Shown: positions 20,898-33,680, counted from the stretch's first letter. The stretch: 64,000 nucleotides of DNA from Takakia lepidozioides (GCA_030704615.1 CM060731.1:57206756-57270755), one strand, 5' to 3'. The notes: a model not told the origin generated them from the sequence alone. Numbers and translations: made by a program.

Positions 20898-23800
20898 ATG
20901 TTTCCAGATTTCTCAGCCGTGTCCCTTTTCTCCAGGTCCCCTGCTCCGGGGGAGGAAACCTTAGACCCTGCCTCCATGTTCCCCTCTGCATCCTCTTCCT
21001 CTTCCTCTCCTCTTCCCCCTTCGACTTCCACCCCGCAGACAGAGAAACCGAGGAATGATGCTCCCCGGACATCGGCTGTTGGATTCGATCCCGAGGCCTT
21101 GGAGAGGGGCGCCAAGGCGTTGCGCGAGATTAGCTCTTCCTCGAATGCGAAGAAGGTTTGTGGGTCTACCGCCTGGATTGTAGCTAGACATTGAACTCAA
21201 AATTGAAGTCTGTAATTTTCTTTGGGACTGAAAACTGCCGGGCCTGCTTTAATACGTTACCGGAGTATTTGGGAACCAGGTATCCCCGCAACCATGACCA
21301 TTCTTTCCTTGTTCATGCGATTCTCTAACTTAAACCCTAGTCAGGGTTTAGAGGCATGAATGGTGTAGTGATCTAGGAGACTTTGAATATTCACTGGGAA
21401 CTCTGGTCACGACATACCCTTGGAACGGTTGATTGCGGAGAGCTATTCATGGACTCTCACTCCGCCGTCATACTGACTTACGTGAATATCCTGGTGTTCT
21501 TACATAGCTGATGATAATCTGGCTAATGGGAGTCACGTTTTAATTTTAGGATTGGCATGATATTGATGCTGCAATCAACACTCCTCCCAGAGCCCACTCC
21601 ATGAATTGGACACATGTGCTTGTGTTTGTGCTGCCAGGCGATTTGCAGTTGACACAGTGATCCAGAAAAGAAATAAGGACCTTAGTAGGGATTGGAAAGG
21701 GGAGAAGTGTGTGAAGCAGAGAATACAGGTTGTGGTCTTCTAAAGTTAAAGGGTTCTTTGTGGCTGTTAATTTTTGCCCTTTGAAATTCCTCACTTGCAT
21801 TCTCCTATGTCATATCTGTGGTTTGTAGGTCTTCGAGTTGATGCGCAAGCAAGAAGATACGCGTCAAGCTGAGGAACATACTCGCCGGGCTGAATTTCAA
21901 GCCTTACAAGCCCAAAACGAGACAGTATGCATTCTTTCCACATGTATCGCCTCTGTCCCGGCACTTGGTGTCCCTCTTTGTCTTATGCATTTTGACATAC
22001 ACTCCCACGATCTAAGGAGCAAAGGTGGACACTCCTCTGCTATCAGGGTAGTAGCTTAGTCCATTGCCAGGGATTCAGTACCGACTTTCTTCATCCACTG
22101 GTTCCTCATAATTACCCTACATTTTAGTACGTGGGGAGGAGGGAAGCCATACTTAAGTGGACAGTTGGCTATGCAAATCTGACATCTATGTTATAGTCAT
22201 CTGGTTTTTTATGTGTCTTCAGCTAATATGATTGAGTGCAAACAGGAGAGGCAAAAAGTGATATATGAGGAGCAGAAGAAGTTGTCACAGCAGCAGGCTC
22301 AGACCAAGGCCCAATTGGCTCGCTATGAAGACGAACTTACTCGTAAGCGCATGCAGGTATTTGTTATTCATCTGTTTGTCTGTACCTATGCTGTAGTCTG
22401 CTCATGGGAGTCGACCCATAGCTGGAAGTCAATTGTGGTTCAGTTCTTTTTCTGGGTTACCCTTATTGATACCTGTGTAGAAGCCAAGGGATCAGTCACC
22501 ACCCAAGTTGTCCAAATTAATGTCTTCCTTAAGGAGAAGAAAAGTCCTAACTGGAAATCAGTGCTCTGTGTACATTCCAGGCAGAGCATGAGGCACAGAG
22601 ACAACGAAATGCAGAATTGGTTAAGATGCAAGAAGAGGCAGCAATTCGTCAGGAGCAGATTCGAAGGAGTTCAGAGGAACAAATTCAAGCACAGCGCCGC
22701 CAGACAGAGAAAGAGAGGGCAGAAATTGAAAGGGAGACTATTCGAGTGAAAGCTATGGCAGAGGCTGAGGGGAGGGCCCATGAGGCGAAGATGGCTGAGG
22801 ATGTCAACCGGCGAATGTTGTTGGAACGTGCCAACATGGAGAAGGAGAAGTGGCTTGCGGCAATCAACACTACGTTTGGACACATTGGAGGTATCACTTG
22901 TCTTGTCTTGTGCCTTCATATACTGAAAGCCACATCCTGAACTACTGCACGTTGCTAAGTCGGCAGGCATAATTTCAATCTCAAATCCAGCCTTACGCTA
23001 ATGTGACACACCGTTTGGTAGGTTCATTATTCTCTTGAAGCCTACTCTGCAATGTAGTGAATGTCATGTTTATCCTTGCCCTCATGCATTTCCTGTGATT
23101 GAAAGACAGGCTGTATGCAGAGTGGGAATGTGTTGGAAGAGAAGGTAGAGATGTTTGGGTTTTGTGTCTCTGGAAGAGACAGATATACACAAGAACTTCA
23201 ACAAGCAGGTCGCTACTTCGGTGTGGTTGTGGCCCAAGCTCACCATGGCCTGTTCAATAAAAAGAGTAGGGATGCTGGGGACTTAATGGAGTGTAGGGGA
23301 GAGAGAAGTAAGGCGGTGTGTATTATATGTGCATGGAAGGTGGGCTGAAGGCAATACTTACGGACCAGGACAAACTTGTGGTTGCTGTGGGAGGAGCTAC
23401 GGCCCTTGCTGCTGGAGTCTACACAACCAGGTTTGTTTCCTGATTTCCCCTCTTTGCCCTCCCTTTCTCACTGAGGGCCCTACGCTTCTTCATGCAGAAG
23501 GCCTATGTCACATAAATAGGGAATCTGGTGGGAGATTCACCAAGTATGCTAAAGCTAATTTAACCTTTCTTTATGTTGCTATGTTTGTATTACTTGTAGC
23601 AGAGACTCTTTTGTCATGGCACTTGATGGGTCTTGTGTCTGTCTAAGGAATTTGATAGCTAAGTCAAATTGCTTGATTACAGAGAAGGTGCGCGTGTGTT
23701 GTGGGGTTATGTTGACCGAGTACTGGGGCAGCCTGCCTTGATTCGGGAATCATCAAGAGGGAAATACCCATGGTCAAGATTTTTAAGTCGTCGCAGCAGC

Positions 23801-26707
23801 ACAGTTGCTGGAGCTGGGGGCACCCCTCCGAGTGCTGGGGCAGCAGAACAGACACAAATGATGAAAAGCGGGAAAGGGTTTGGTGATGTTATCCTACATC
23901 CGTCACTTCATACCAGAATTCGCCAGCTGGCATCGGCGACTTCCAACACAAAACTGCACGCAGCACCATACCGTAACATGTTATTTTATGGGCCTCCAGG
24001 CACTGGCAAAACTATGGCAGCCAAGGAGCTGGCTCAGCAGTCGGTAGGTTATTAGTGCCCGAACATTTAAAATGCCAAGATTGAGATAATGATCAGAGGA
24101 CAGAATGTACTCATGAGACGTTGTTTGCTGTAGCCTTGTGGGCATTGACCCCGCGCCGAGTTTGAGCAAACACAAAGGGACAGAACCTACCTTTGTCAGG
24201 GGCTGACGCCCGTAGTAAGACTTACCTTGGAATAAACAATTGATCCGGATTTCCAGATATCCTCTAGAAATCCCTTTACACAAGCATCAACCTGCTGTGT
24301 GTGGTTTGCCCAATAGCTAGGCCCCTTTTGGGCTAAAAGGGGCCTAGCTATTGGGCAAACCACACACAGCAGGTTGATGCTTGTGTAAAGGATCAGAGGA
24401 TAAAAACGAACTGATGTGCAATAGGGGTCTGGGCTTGCTGCTTCCCATCGTCCTATGCTCATAGATCCAATGTGGTAAAGGGATGGAGCAGCTACTGTGT
24501 GGAAGTTACTGAATTCTACCCTAAGTCTAGCCAATGTCAGTGACAGCTTGTTTTGTCAAGAAATTGTCATAAATTGTTTCTCTGCAGTACGTTGTCTTGA
24601 ATTTTGTAATGGTTGATTGTCTCCTTTCATGTATTTCAAGGAGGTTCAGGCAAGACATTGAAAAGCAGAAAACAGTCAAGTTCCTGAAAGATTGGAGAAG
24701 ACTTATGTACACTCCAAATTAAGAGCATGTATGTCCATAATCACTCATAATGAATAGTTTAGTATACTTGTTTATTTCCTCATGACCCTTATACAGAAAT
24801 GTATCAGTTTATGAGCGGGCTTTTGTTAAATCTTATGCCTTCGCTCCATGTCTGGTTGTAGTGCTGAATGAATGCTTCTTGTGTGTTTTCCTGGAACAGG
24901 GCTTGGACTATGCATTAATGACAGGTGGTGATGTGGCACCACTCGGACCGGCAGCAGTGACCAAAATCCACGAACTTTTCGACTGGGCTGGGAAGAGCCA
25001 CAAGGGCCTTATTCTTTTCATTGATGAGGCTGACGCATTTCTGTGCGAGTACGTGTATTGGCTTTTCTTCAGCGCTATGACCCTCAGTATGCTGCATTTT
25101 CACTACACAAACTTATGTCGAGTCAAGGTCAATAGCCATTTTCTGGATCATCAAGAATCACTGCAGAGCATCTAGTGAGAGTGGGGTGTTTTCTTCTCTT
25201 GTAATCAGAGTATGCCGAAATTTCATGCATCCCAGGGGCATTGCAGGCGTAACAAGACAAACATGAGTGAGGCGCAGCGTAGTGCATTGAATGCATTGCT
25301 CTATCGCACTGGAGACCAATCACGAGACATTGTATTAGTGCTTGCTACAAATCGGCCTGGTGATTTGGATAGAGCAGTGACTGATCGGGTTGATGAGGTC
25401 CTGGAGTTCCCACTTCCTGGAGAGGAAGAGCGGGTGAAGCTCTTGAAACTTTATCTGGAGAAGTACATTGCACAGGCTGGAAGGCAAGCACGGGGTTGGA
25501 AAACTTGGCTCCGGGGTCACCAAGACAACATTGAAATCAAGGGGATTACTGATGACATTATCAGAGAGGCAGGTCGCAAGACTGAAGGATTCTCAGGGCG
25601 AGAGATCGCTAAAATGATGGCGAGCGTCCAAGTGAGTCCCTTGCAAGTACTTGATGCTTTCTGATCCATATGCAGTAGATTTGTCTATAAGTTGTGTTTT
25701 GTGGCTTCTGACAAAGTTGTTCCCTTCAACTCAGTGGTTGGAACCAGTGGTGTGCAGTTATTTAAATTTTCTACTATCAGGTTATTTGATTATTGCATCC
25801 TCTAGGAACCCCCGCCGGGTACTTGACAGTTTACGCTTTTTAGTAACCTGCCAGTTTGTCAATAGCAGGGGCAGTTTTGCCGGTTACTAGACCCAGTTCT
25901 TTCAATGGTAATATCCAGCGGTTATGTATACCAGTTACCAGTTGCTAATTTCTGATACCCGGAACAAAGAACCTGCTGTTTTATTAGGGAAATAAAAACT
26001 CAGATTTTGCAAACAAAGCCAAGGGTTCATGCAGCCTGAACACAAATCAAAGAAAGTAAAGGAAGGGGAGGGCAATTCACGTACCTCCTAAAACCTAATG
26101 TCTGCTCTAGGTCATACCTGGGACTAGCCTACCTCATTTACCCACCAGATCCACCATGGATTATGTTGATAACCTGGTGATTCTTGGGGCATGTTCCATT
26201 TCTCGGAAACAAAACAATACTTTTTTTACACTGGGTACCAGTCCCATGTGGTTTATCTGGGCCCCTCCCCTCCACCGGTTCCGAACCATGCCGGATACCT
26301 GGTCCCCGCTGGATGGGAACATGTGGGTTTTTGAGGCGAAGTCAAATTACTGCACAGTACTGGTTGGAAAAGCACTAACCTAAGAAGATAGCCATTGTAG
26401 TAATTTATGTATCAAAAGAGTGTTGTCCCTCAAATAAGGCATTCCTGATAACTCAGCAAATGAGGGATGCATGCGGTTGTGAGCCTTTCAATAACTATTG
26501 TTAGTAATTTGATTCTTACCTTCCAGACTATGCATTGGCTGAATGTGGGATCCATGCTCTCACTCATTCACAAATTGGCTGCAGGGGGCTGTCTATGGAA
26601 GTCTGAAAAGTGTGTTGGATGCCGATTTGTTTCGGGAGGTCGTGGATTACAAGGCTGCTGAGCATGCTCAGCGGCGGCGGCTGGCTAAGGATGGGGCTGA
26701 TAAGTAA
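20898..26707 (+). CDS. ATAD3: ATAD3-type mitochondrial AAA+ ATPase (nine exons)
   Basis: The exons are 20898-21155, 21829-21924, 22246-22356, 22581-22890, 23340-23430, 23683-24043, 24900-25048, 25247-25631 and 26585-26707. All have GT-AG borders and compatible phases, giving 627 residues, the usual size for plant ATAD3. Order: a Ser/Pro-rich N-terminus, the family signature FDPEALERGAKALREI, a long coiled coil (about residues 90-255), a hydrophobic segment (VVAVGGATALAAGVY, about 272-286), Walker A GPPGTGKT (392-399), Walker B FIDEAD (449-454), the R-N-K loop and sensor ATNRPGDLD. Family members are inner-membrane proteins linked to nucleoid organisation and mitochondrial translation. An upstream in-frame TTG is not the start; the first ATG is at 20898. 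Intron 6 holds a recent repeat insertion. Nothing in the coding frame is broken. Confidence 0.95.
24101..24390 (-). repeat. short interspersed repeat, copy 3, with inverted 5' piece and target-site duplication
   Basis: Inserted in intron 6 of ATAD3, it is flanked by an exact 10-bp duplication, GATCAGAGGA, at 24091-24100 and 24391-24400. A full-length copy lies on the minus strand (24329 down to 24101, ending ATGAGTACATTCT). Joined to its 5' end is an inverted piece of the first 56 bp (24335-24390). The two 56-bp arms are perfect complements around a 5-nt loop (24330-24334). The structure resembles the 5' inversions left by target-primed reverse transcription. Confidence 0.8.
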
Positions 26708-27235
26708 CAGGGTCTGACTTTTCTTATGGAGAAATGGGCTAGCCATGAACGCTGACGGTATTTCCTCCTCTCTGTTTAAGCTCAAGTATGCTCGGTTGGT
26801 GGGAACGCCAATGAGGAGATTTTGATCCCAAGTTTTGGAACCAAGTTAGACTAGGTGAATTTTTTGTGAAGCCATCAGCACAATAAGAGAGAGGTTCAAC
26901 ACATATGTGGGATTGGAGGCGTAGAGATATTAGTTCTCCTGAGGCCGAGTTCGGTTTTTGGTTGGGTTATAAAAGGCTATTTTGCATTCAATTGGGGCAT
27001 CTCAGCCCCATAGAAAATGTAGTTACACTTTCAGCAGCATTCAATAGCAGAAGGTGCATTGAATGCCCACTTAGGGGAAGATGGAATACTTCCAAATTGT
27101 CTCAATCTTTGTTCTACTTTCACTTTGATGATATAACTTGCCATGTTCAGTCTCATGATCTGGACATCTTTCCTGAATTAATGCCTTTCGGCGAAGGTAA
27201 ATAATGGAGGACGATTCTGGTGGTAAACGACTCTC

Positions 27236-27980
27236 TGCTGTCTTTGCCTTTTCTTTCTCTCCCTCACAAAAAAGTTTGAATATATATACCAGCAGATCCA
27301 GATGCTGCAGAAAGCTCTAAAGGAGCCAGTTAAGTAGGCCTGCTGTAGGGCGGTTGAGCCTGTGTGGCTCACCCAGGGTGCACTTGAGCAGAGTTCTCTC
27401 ACGGAATTGCTGTTGTGCTTGCAGATGTTTCTCGTGTATACCTAGTGTCTGAGATCCCACCAGGGCACAGGTCAGTGTTCTTCTGTCTGTAGAATGCTAC
27501 TGTGTGGAACCAATCTTGTCTATCAATGCTTGCAGGACAGGCAGCTGGATGAACACATCATGTCCTGCACAACATGTACAGTATAAGTCCTAAGGCACAG
27601 GGAGCCTTGAGTGAAGCTGCGCTTGCCCTTGAAACACCAAGGTTGCCATCCCCTCCCCAGTGGGAAAATTTACCAGATATTTCTGCCAGGCTTTATCTTC
27701 CCCACAACAGTTCTGCATCTGAGCCATAATGACCACAAGTAGGGGGCCTGAGCCATTGGGAAGCTTGGAGCCTGCAGTGACAAGAACAGTTGCAAGGTGT
27801 GGCCAAAACATGAGGTGGTTTACTGAACGCAATGCAAACATCGCTGTGCAAAAGAGCAGCCTTGGAAGATTTGCTCATCCAATGCTTCCCCTTAAGCTGT
27901 TTGCTTGCCTAAAAATTGGACTTTGGTTTCTCTGCTTTCTGTCAAACGTAGACACAAAATGAAATGAATTGAACGATGCT
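27236..27980. pseudogene. duplicate of the gene-X/CMC2 convergent 3' ends, decayed
   Basis: This region matches 19000-19830 in the same order and orientation, at moderate divergence. On the plus strand, 27278-27340 repeats the last exon of the coiled-coil gene with its stop conserved. On the minus strand, about 27800-27945 repeats CMC2 exon 3 (KAEKPKSNF, then a stop where the gene has no stop). Intervening blocks such as CTGTTGTGCTTGCAGATGTTT and GGGGGCCTGAGCCATTG are also shared. No upstream exons of either gene are present, so neither copy can be complete. It lies just downstream of ATAD3. Confidence 0.75.
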
Positions 27981-27996
27981 CTCTCTCTCTCTCTCT

Positions 27997-28078
27997 GCGT
28001 TCCTTTTGTTCCGCCCAAACTGGGCACAGGGTCAACGGCCACATGCCTACGGCAAACAACGTCCTATGAGTACGTTCT
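27997..28078 (+). repeat. short interspersed repeat, copy 4 (3' fragment)
   Basis: It contains the 3' third of the family (CCAAACTGGGCACAGGGTCA, GGCAAACAACGTCCTATGAG) after a (CT)n run. The 5' part is missing, as expected for a 5'-truncated retroposed repeat. Confidence 0.6.
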
Positions 28079-28089
28079 CTGTGCATGAG

Positions 28090-29634
28090 CGCTGCAACTG
28101 GACGCAACTTTGGGGTTCTTGATATCTTCTTTTGTTTTTTTTGGTAGTTCAGGTGTCCCAGAGGCACTTGCGCCTCCCATGGACGTTGTATATTCTTGCT
28201 TCTTCCGTTTCTGTGTTTCTGAGGGGTTCCTGCAGCATGTCTGGGTACTGCAATAACAGCCACATGTCAAATCTGTCCTTTAGGTGAAGGCTTAGGCAAC
28301 ATAGTAAATGTGGTATGATGGCTATACTATGTACAGAGCGGAAGAGTTCATCAGACATCTGTCCAAGGGTTGTCTCTCTATGCTAGTGTCTTCTTCGGAG
28401 ATGTAATATAAACCAATTCCAGGTTCACTTAAAAAATCTAGTTAAATTAATTCAATTGATGTATGTGGAGGCGGGAAGGAAACCCAATGTAGATAATCTT
28501 TACACTTGCTGTAGGAAGATCGTATAGTTATAATGGATTGATGGAGGTAGAGTTAGGAGAGGAGAATGGAATTAGACTCCTTGGCTGAAACATATGTAAC
28601 CCGTTTTGAACACTTCTAATTTCAGACTCGATAGATGCATTTGAGTACAAAGGATGGTCGGTAGATTGAGAAACATGCACATCACCAGTGAGCCATGATT
28701 CCGGCATTGATTCAAGGTTGTGGTAGGACTGACAAGGCCAAGAGGCTGAAGTTAGGAACATATTGTTTGGGGGGTGGGGGGGGGGTATGCTCATCGACTA
28801 AACAACTACTTACTGATGATCAATGACGAGATTGTGGGGGTAGTGAGGTTGTCTGTCAGTGTGCCCCTTGCAACATGCGAAGTATAAGAGGAGCCACAAG
28901 TACCTCAACTTGGATGAGAACTTTCCGTAAGCCAACTGAGCAAAAGTCTTCAAACGCTCTTTGGAAACATGTCTACGAAAATGATTGGAAAACTCGGTAA
29001 GAAAGTGTTATTAGGAACACCCAGAAAGTCCATCAGCAACTTCTCTCCCAACTCTTAAACTATTGCTGCCGATGCACATAACACTTCATTCTATTGCGAC
29101 TGTTGAAGATCCTCATAACCCATAAAACTACGAAGACGATCACCCCTGGGATGTCTTCAAACATCAATCCACTCATGGCATGTATACTAGGTATAAACAT
29201 TCATATCTTGGCACGAGGAGACAGGTGGTCTTCCACGGAGTGCGAAACTTGATCGCGTTCATACATGCAGTGAGCAACAGCACTTCTCCCGAAAAGACGA
29301 GGTGGGCTACATGAGAGAGAGAGAGAGAGGGGAGGGTGGGGGGTTCGTGGATGCTTTTAGACCCTAGTCCATGTTATGAAATTGGCATATTTTTTCCGTG
29401 GGCAATCAGCGGCCCCGGGAATGATTGATATTGTTTCCCTTGAGTACAGAGCTGGACCCACAAACGAGCAAGGGAGTGGATTAGGACCGTTGCACTCAGG
29501 GGTCAAAAACAGGAAGAGAAGCGAGGGAAGGGTTATGAGGGGATGAGGAGGAGGTGATTTAAAGGCAATTGCCAATTAGTAAGTAGGGACGCGTGGTGGA
29601 GAAGGGGTCAGCTCCAGCTGCTTCAGGTGTGGCC
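28090..29634. other. intergenic stretch upstream of CDKE
   Basis: I see no supported gene. Simple sequence: a G-rich run at about 28768-28787 and (GA)n at about 29313-29329. The last few hundred bases are presumably the CDKE promoter and leader. No exon-like frame with splice sites was found. Confidence 0.4.
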
Positions 29635-30011
29635 ATGGTGGCAGATGGATCCAATAAGCAGAGGGTCAGGCCTGAGTGGCTGCAGCAATACGAGTTGGTT
29701 GGTAAAATTGGGGAGGGCACCTATGGACTGGTCTATCTGGCTCGCAGCAAGCAGCTGCCCCACCGGTATGTATTCCACATTCATCCCGCCATTGATTTTT
29801 CCCAACACCTAACCCTAACGCTAGTTTTTCTTTCGTTGACATTGTGACCGCTGTCCCTCTGTGGGTGTATGTGCGTGTTTTATACTGAAAGCCTCACGGT
29901 GGTTCTCTGAATCTGGCATGAAGATGCCCTTAAGGGTGCATGTAAGATTCACAGAAAATGGTCGGTGTAGGAATCATTCTTGGGGTCGTTGTCCAAATGA
30001 TTAGCGAAAGC

Positions 30012-30049
<38 letters not shown>

Positions 30050-31991
30050 CTACCGGAAGGGTTAGTTTCCCGCTAGGCGATCGCGATGGCCCTAAGGCTA
30101 TGGCATGCCAACGTTGGCCTGGAACGGCATGAGACATTCTCTGCAGCTTACCTGCATGATGCTGTCTTTTGTTCTACCGTGCCCCGTTGGTTCATGTGGG
30201 TTTAAACTCTTTTCGTATGGACATAGTCCATTATTTCTCTCTTCCCCATTATGCAACCTGCAACCTACTCTGTAACAAAATGGTTGATGCAATTACAGGG
30301 GCATGCGGATAGCTATCAAGAAATTTAAGCAATCTAAGGAGGGCGATGGAGTTTCACCAACTGCAATTAGAGAGATAATGCTGCTGCGGGAGTGTATCCA
30401 TGAGAACATTGTGAAGTTGGTGAATGTTCACATCAACCATAGTGACATGTCTCTGTATCTGGCATTTGATTATGCTGAGCATGATTTATATGAGATTATT
30501 CGGCATCACCGTGAAAAATTAAGTTTCGCTATCAATCAGTACACAGTGAAATCACTCCTTTGGCAGATTCTCAATGGATTGAATTACCTTCATAGTAATT
30601 GGATCATTCATCGCGACCTGAAGCCCTCAAACATATTGGTGATGGGAGAAGGGGAGGAGCAGGGGGTGGTGAAAATTGGTGACTTCGGGCTGGCTCGTAT
30701 CTTTCAGGCACCGTTAAAACCGCTCTGCGATAATGGCGTTGTTGTAACTATCTGGTACAGGGCTCCAGAGTTACTGCTTGGGGTGAAGCACTACACCAGT
30801 GCAGTTGACATGTGGGCAGTTGGATGCATATTTGCGGAATTGCTGACACTGAAGCCGCTTTTCCAGGTAAAGCTGCACTTGGAAAGCTTTACTCATTAGC
30901 ACATCTTTCTTGATGTTGCATTTCTATTGACGTTCAGTTCGAGTAAGCTCAATCTGGATGCTATCTAGTGGTGAGAGGGTTTGGGTAGTTCCTCATTGAG
31001 TCTGTCATCCAACTCAAAAGAGTTACATCCTGCAAGGCAAGACTATGGGGTCAGAGGGATAAGTTCATGTTCCGAGTGTCTTTTCTTAGAGAGTTTTACC
31101 AAAGTGTGCAGTCTCTCTCTTTATTCATTTCAAAAGTGTAATTGAGTCTTACTGTATGGATACGTTCCTTAGGGAATTGAAGACAAAAGTACGCCAAATC
31201 CATTCCAACTGGATCAGCTTGACAAGATCTTCAAAGTGTTGGGCCACCCGACGGCTGAGAAGTGGCCTACTCTGTTGCATCTTCCACACTGGCACACCAA
31301 TCGGCAGATGATTCAGGGCAGGAAGTATGAGAATCCAGGGCTTTATAGCATTGTCCAATTGTTACAGAAAAGTGCAGCATTTGATCTACTTTCACGTATG
31401 TTGGAGTATGATCCAGCGAAACGTATTACAGCAGCCCAGGCTTTAGACCACGAGTATTTTCGCACAGATCCTTTGCCAGGCCGCAATGCTCTGGTTCCAG
31501 GCCAACCAGGGGAGAAGGTAATCCCAACTGAATCCTGACTACAAGCTCATTTACCACTGTGTCTGTCGCATCAGCTTTACTAAGACTCTGCACTTCTTTT
31601 TGGCCAATTGTGTGCTCAGGTGGTGAATTATCCTGCCCGCCCTGTTGACTTCTCCACAGAGTTTGACAGTACAACCACTGCCCCTTCTTCCCAGATGGCC
31701 CCTTCAAACAACCTCTCGGGTGCACCTTTGCAAATTCACCCATCCATGAACATGGTAGGATTGCAGCAGCAGCAAAGGGTTCAGAATTCAAGCATGGGCA
31801 ATGCCTTGGGCGTGAACCCACAAGGCTCCATGCACGGGATGAACACTGCTGGTAACATGTTTGTTCAGCGAGGGGCTCCAGGTGCTCCTCAACAGCAACA
31901 ACCACAGCAGCAACAAGGGAACCGGAGGAAGGACCAAAGTAATGCGAACTACCCACATTACCAGCCTCCCAATAAGTCCAGGCGCATGTGA
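29635..31991 (+). CDS. CDKE1: CDKE/CDK8-type cyclin-dependent kinase (four exons)
   Basis: The exons are 29635-29765, 30299-30866, 31173-31517 and 31620-31991, with GT-AG borders and compatible phases, giving 471 residues. Kinase landmarks: G-loop GEGTYG (26-31), catalytic Lys 51 in IAIKK, the plant CDKE cyclin-binding helix SPTAIRE (63-69), HRDLKPSN (148-155), DFG (172-174) and a [10 protein letters not shown] activation segment. After the kinase domain comes [10 protein letters not shown], a long tail rich in Gln, Asn and Met including a Gln/Pro tract, and a basic end. CDKE with a C-type cyclin forms the Mediator kinase module in the nucleus and modulates RNA polymerase II transcription. 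The first ATG is at 29635; an in-frame GTG at 29593 is not used. Intron 1 has a long (CT)n run (about 30017-30047). Confidence 0.95.
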
Positions 31992-32518
31992 GACAGTTAC
32001 TGCAGGTGGTGCGATGTAGTGAGCCCACGTCTCTAGAAGAGAACATTCTCTTACTGGGGAAAAAGGTTTTGGAGCCATGAAAAGTACTCTAGACCACTTG
32101 AAGAAGGGCCAGAACTCTGTGTCGTTCAAAGTCAATCCAAGATTAGAAGGATTGAAAATACTCTGTAAGGTCATCCCCATTCTCTCACTGTGGTGAGAAG
32201 CCTTATTGAACCTATTTGTCCTCCGTTGGGTGGTGTGCAATGTCAAACATGTCACCCCAGAATGTCGAATTAGACACAGTACATTTTTTCATCTCAAGCT
32301 CACTTCAGTTTTTGAACTGATGTGACAAGCCGGATGGCGAGGGAAGTTATATGAAACAGTTTGACGGCATAAAAAAGAATTGCGTATCATGAACTGACGC
32401 TTTATTCTGTACTGTTGTCTATAATTTGGCCGGACTGTTGGTGGTTTGGTGAAGGGGATACATAATCTCTGTTGAGTGGCACTCCCAGGAGAGAGGCTAG
32501 AGGAGATGACAATCACTA

Positions 32519-33290
32519 GAATTCCTTAAGAAGTTGGTACCAGTATTGGAAGGGTCTATAGGGTCTCGCGACAACCAGCATGTAGCCTAGTGGTAATGGG
32601 CACATACCACGTTGGATGTGGTTGTGGGTTCAAACCACGATCTGGTGTGTCATGAAGGTGTCCACCTTTCAGTTGGAAGGCAGTAGCCCTTTGTGGTGAA
32701 GTGACACCATAAGTTACACTCCCTTGGGGAGGCGTCAAACTTTTACTTTTTTTTCTTTTTAGGGTCTCGCCGGTTATCAACTTGGGCACCAACCCGGTGA
32801 CAAAGAACCAACCTGGCTGGTATTTACTTTTGTAATACTCGGTTCAAGAACTGGCCCCTGGTATTGCCACTTCCAATACCTTGGTCAATTCCCTACTTAA
32901 TGTTGATCAAAGGAGGATTCCTTAAGAAGTTGGTACCAATATTGGAAGGGTATATAGGGTCTCCCCGGTTATCAACCTGGGTGCCAACCCGAGAACCGAC
33001 CCGGCTGGTATTTACTTTTGTAATACTCGGTTCAAGAACTGGACCCCTGGTATTGTCACTTCCAATACCTTGGTCAATTCCTTACTTAATGTTGATCAAA
33101 GGAGGATTCCTTAAGAAGTTGGTACCAGTATTGGAAGGGTATATAGGGTCTCCCCGGTTATCAACCTGGGTGCCAACCCGGTGACAAAGAACCAACCTGG
33201 CTGGTATTTACTTTTGTAATACTCAGTTCAAGAACTGGACTCCTGGTATTGCCACTTCCAATACCTTGGTCAATTCCCTACTTAAGGTCG
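32519..33290. repeat. 189-bp tandem repeat, three units
   Basis: Three direct units begin at about 32519, 32915 and 33104, each starting near GATTCCTTAAGAAGTTGGTAC and running through CCGGTTATCAACCTGGGTGC to GGTCAATTCCCTACTTAA. The spacing of the last two units is 189 bp. The first unit is longer only because a SINE is inserted in it. There is no coding capacity. It may be a satellite fragment or part of a transposon. Confidence 0.8.
32570..32759 (+). mobile_element. tRNA-derived SINE, copy 1
   Basis: The element is flanked by an exact 11-bp duplication, TAGGGTCTCGC (32559-32569 and 32760-32770), inside a tandem-repeat unit whose uninterrupted sisters show the empty site. The head contains a pol III A box (TAGCCTAGTGG) and B box (GGGTTCAAACC) at tRNA-like spacing. 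The body carries AAGGTGTCCACCTTTCAG and the tail GGAGGCGTCAAAC followed by T-rich sequence. A second copy is at 44095-44276 on the minus strand. Confidence 0.88.
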
Positions 33291-33680
33291 TGCACACCTA
33301 GTGCTAGGGTTCCGGTGGTAAAGCCGCTTAACACCATATTTGCAATCACATAACCGACCTTTTTGACACATATGTCTACGTGTCAAATCTTGATTGCGTC
33401 TGAGCAGGCCGTAGCCAGCCACCCTGCATCAGCCACTGGTGCTTTCCAAATTTCTTAAAAAAACACTGCCCTGCATACGGTATGAATATTGTGTAGGGGA
33501 AGGCCCTAAGTGGAGGGCCTTGCTGGATTTGAGGGCCCTGTGGACGAGGGCGCAAGCCCGAGGCGAGGGCTTGAAAATCCAGGAAGGCCCAACAAGAGGG
33601 GCCTTCCCCAATGTGAAAACCTGACCTAGCAGACCCTTATAAATTTGTAAGATTGCCAGGCTGACCTTACAACCCCGGTA

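Noticed and set aside
29593-29634. Longer N-terminus of CDKE starting at GTG 29593
   Set aside because: The frame is open but has no ATG; the ATG at 29635 fits the usual start of CDKE proteins.
32581-32645. A functional tRNA gene
   Set aside because: A and B boxes are present, but the segment does not close into a proper acceptor stem and is bounded by the SINE body and target duplications. It is the tRNA-like head of a SINE.
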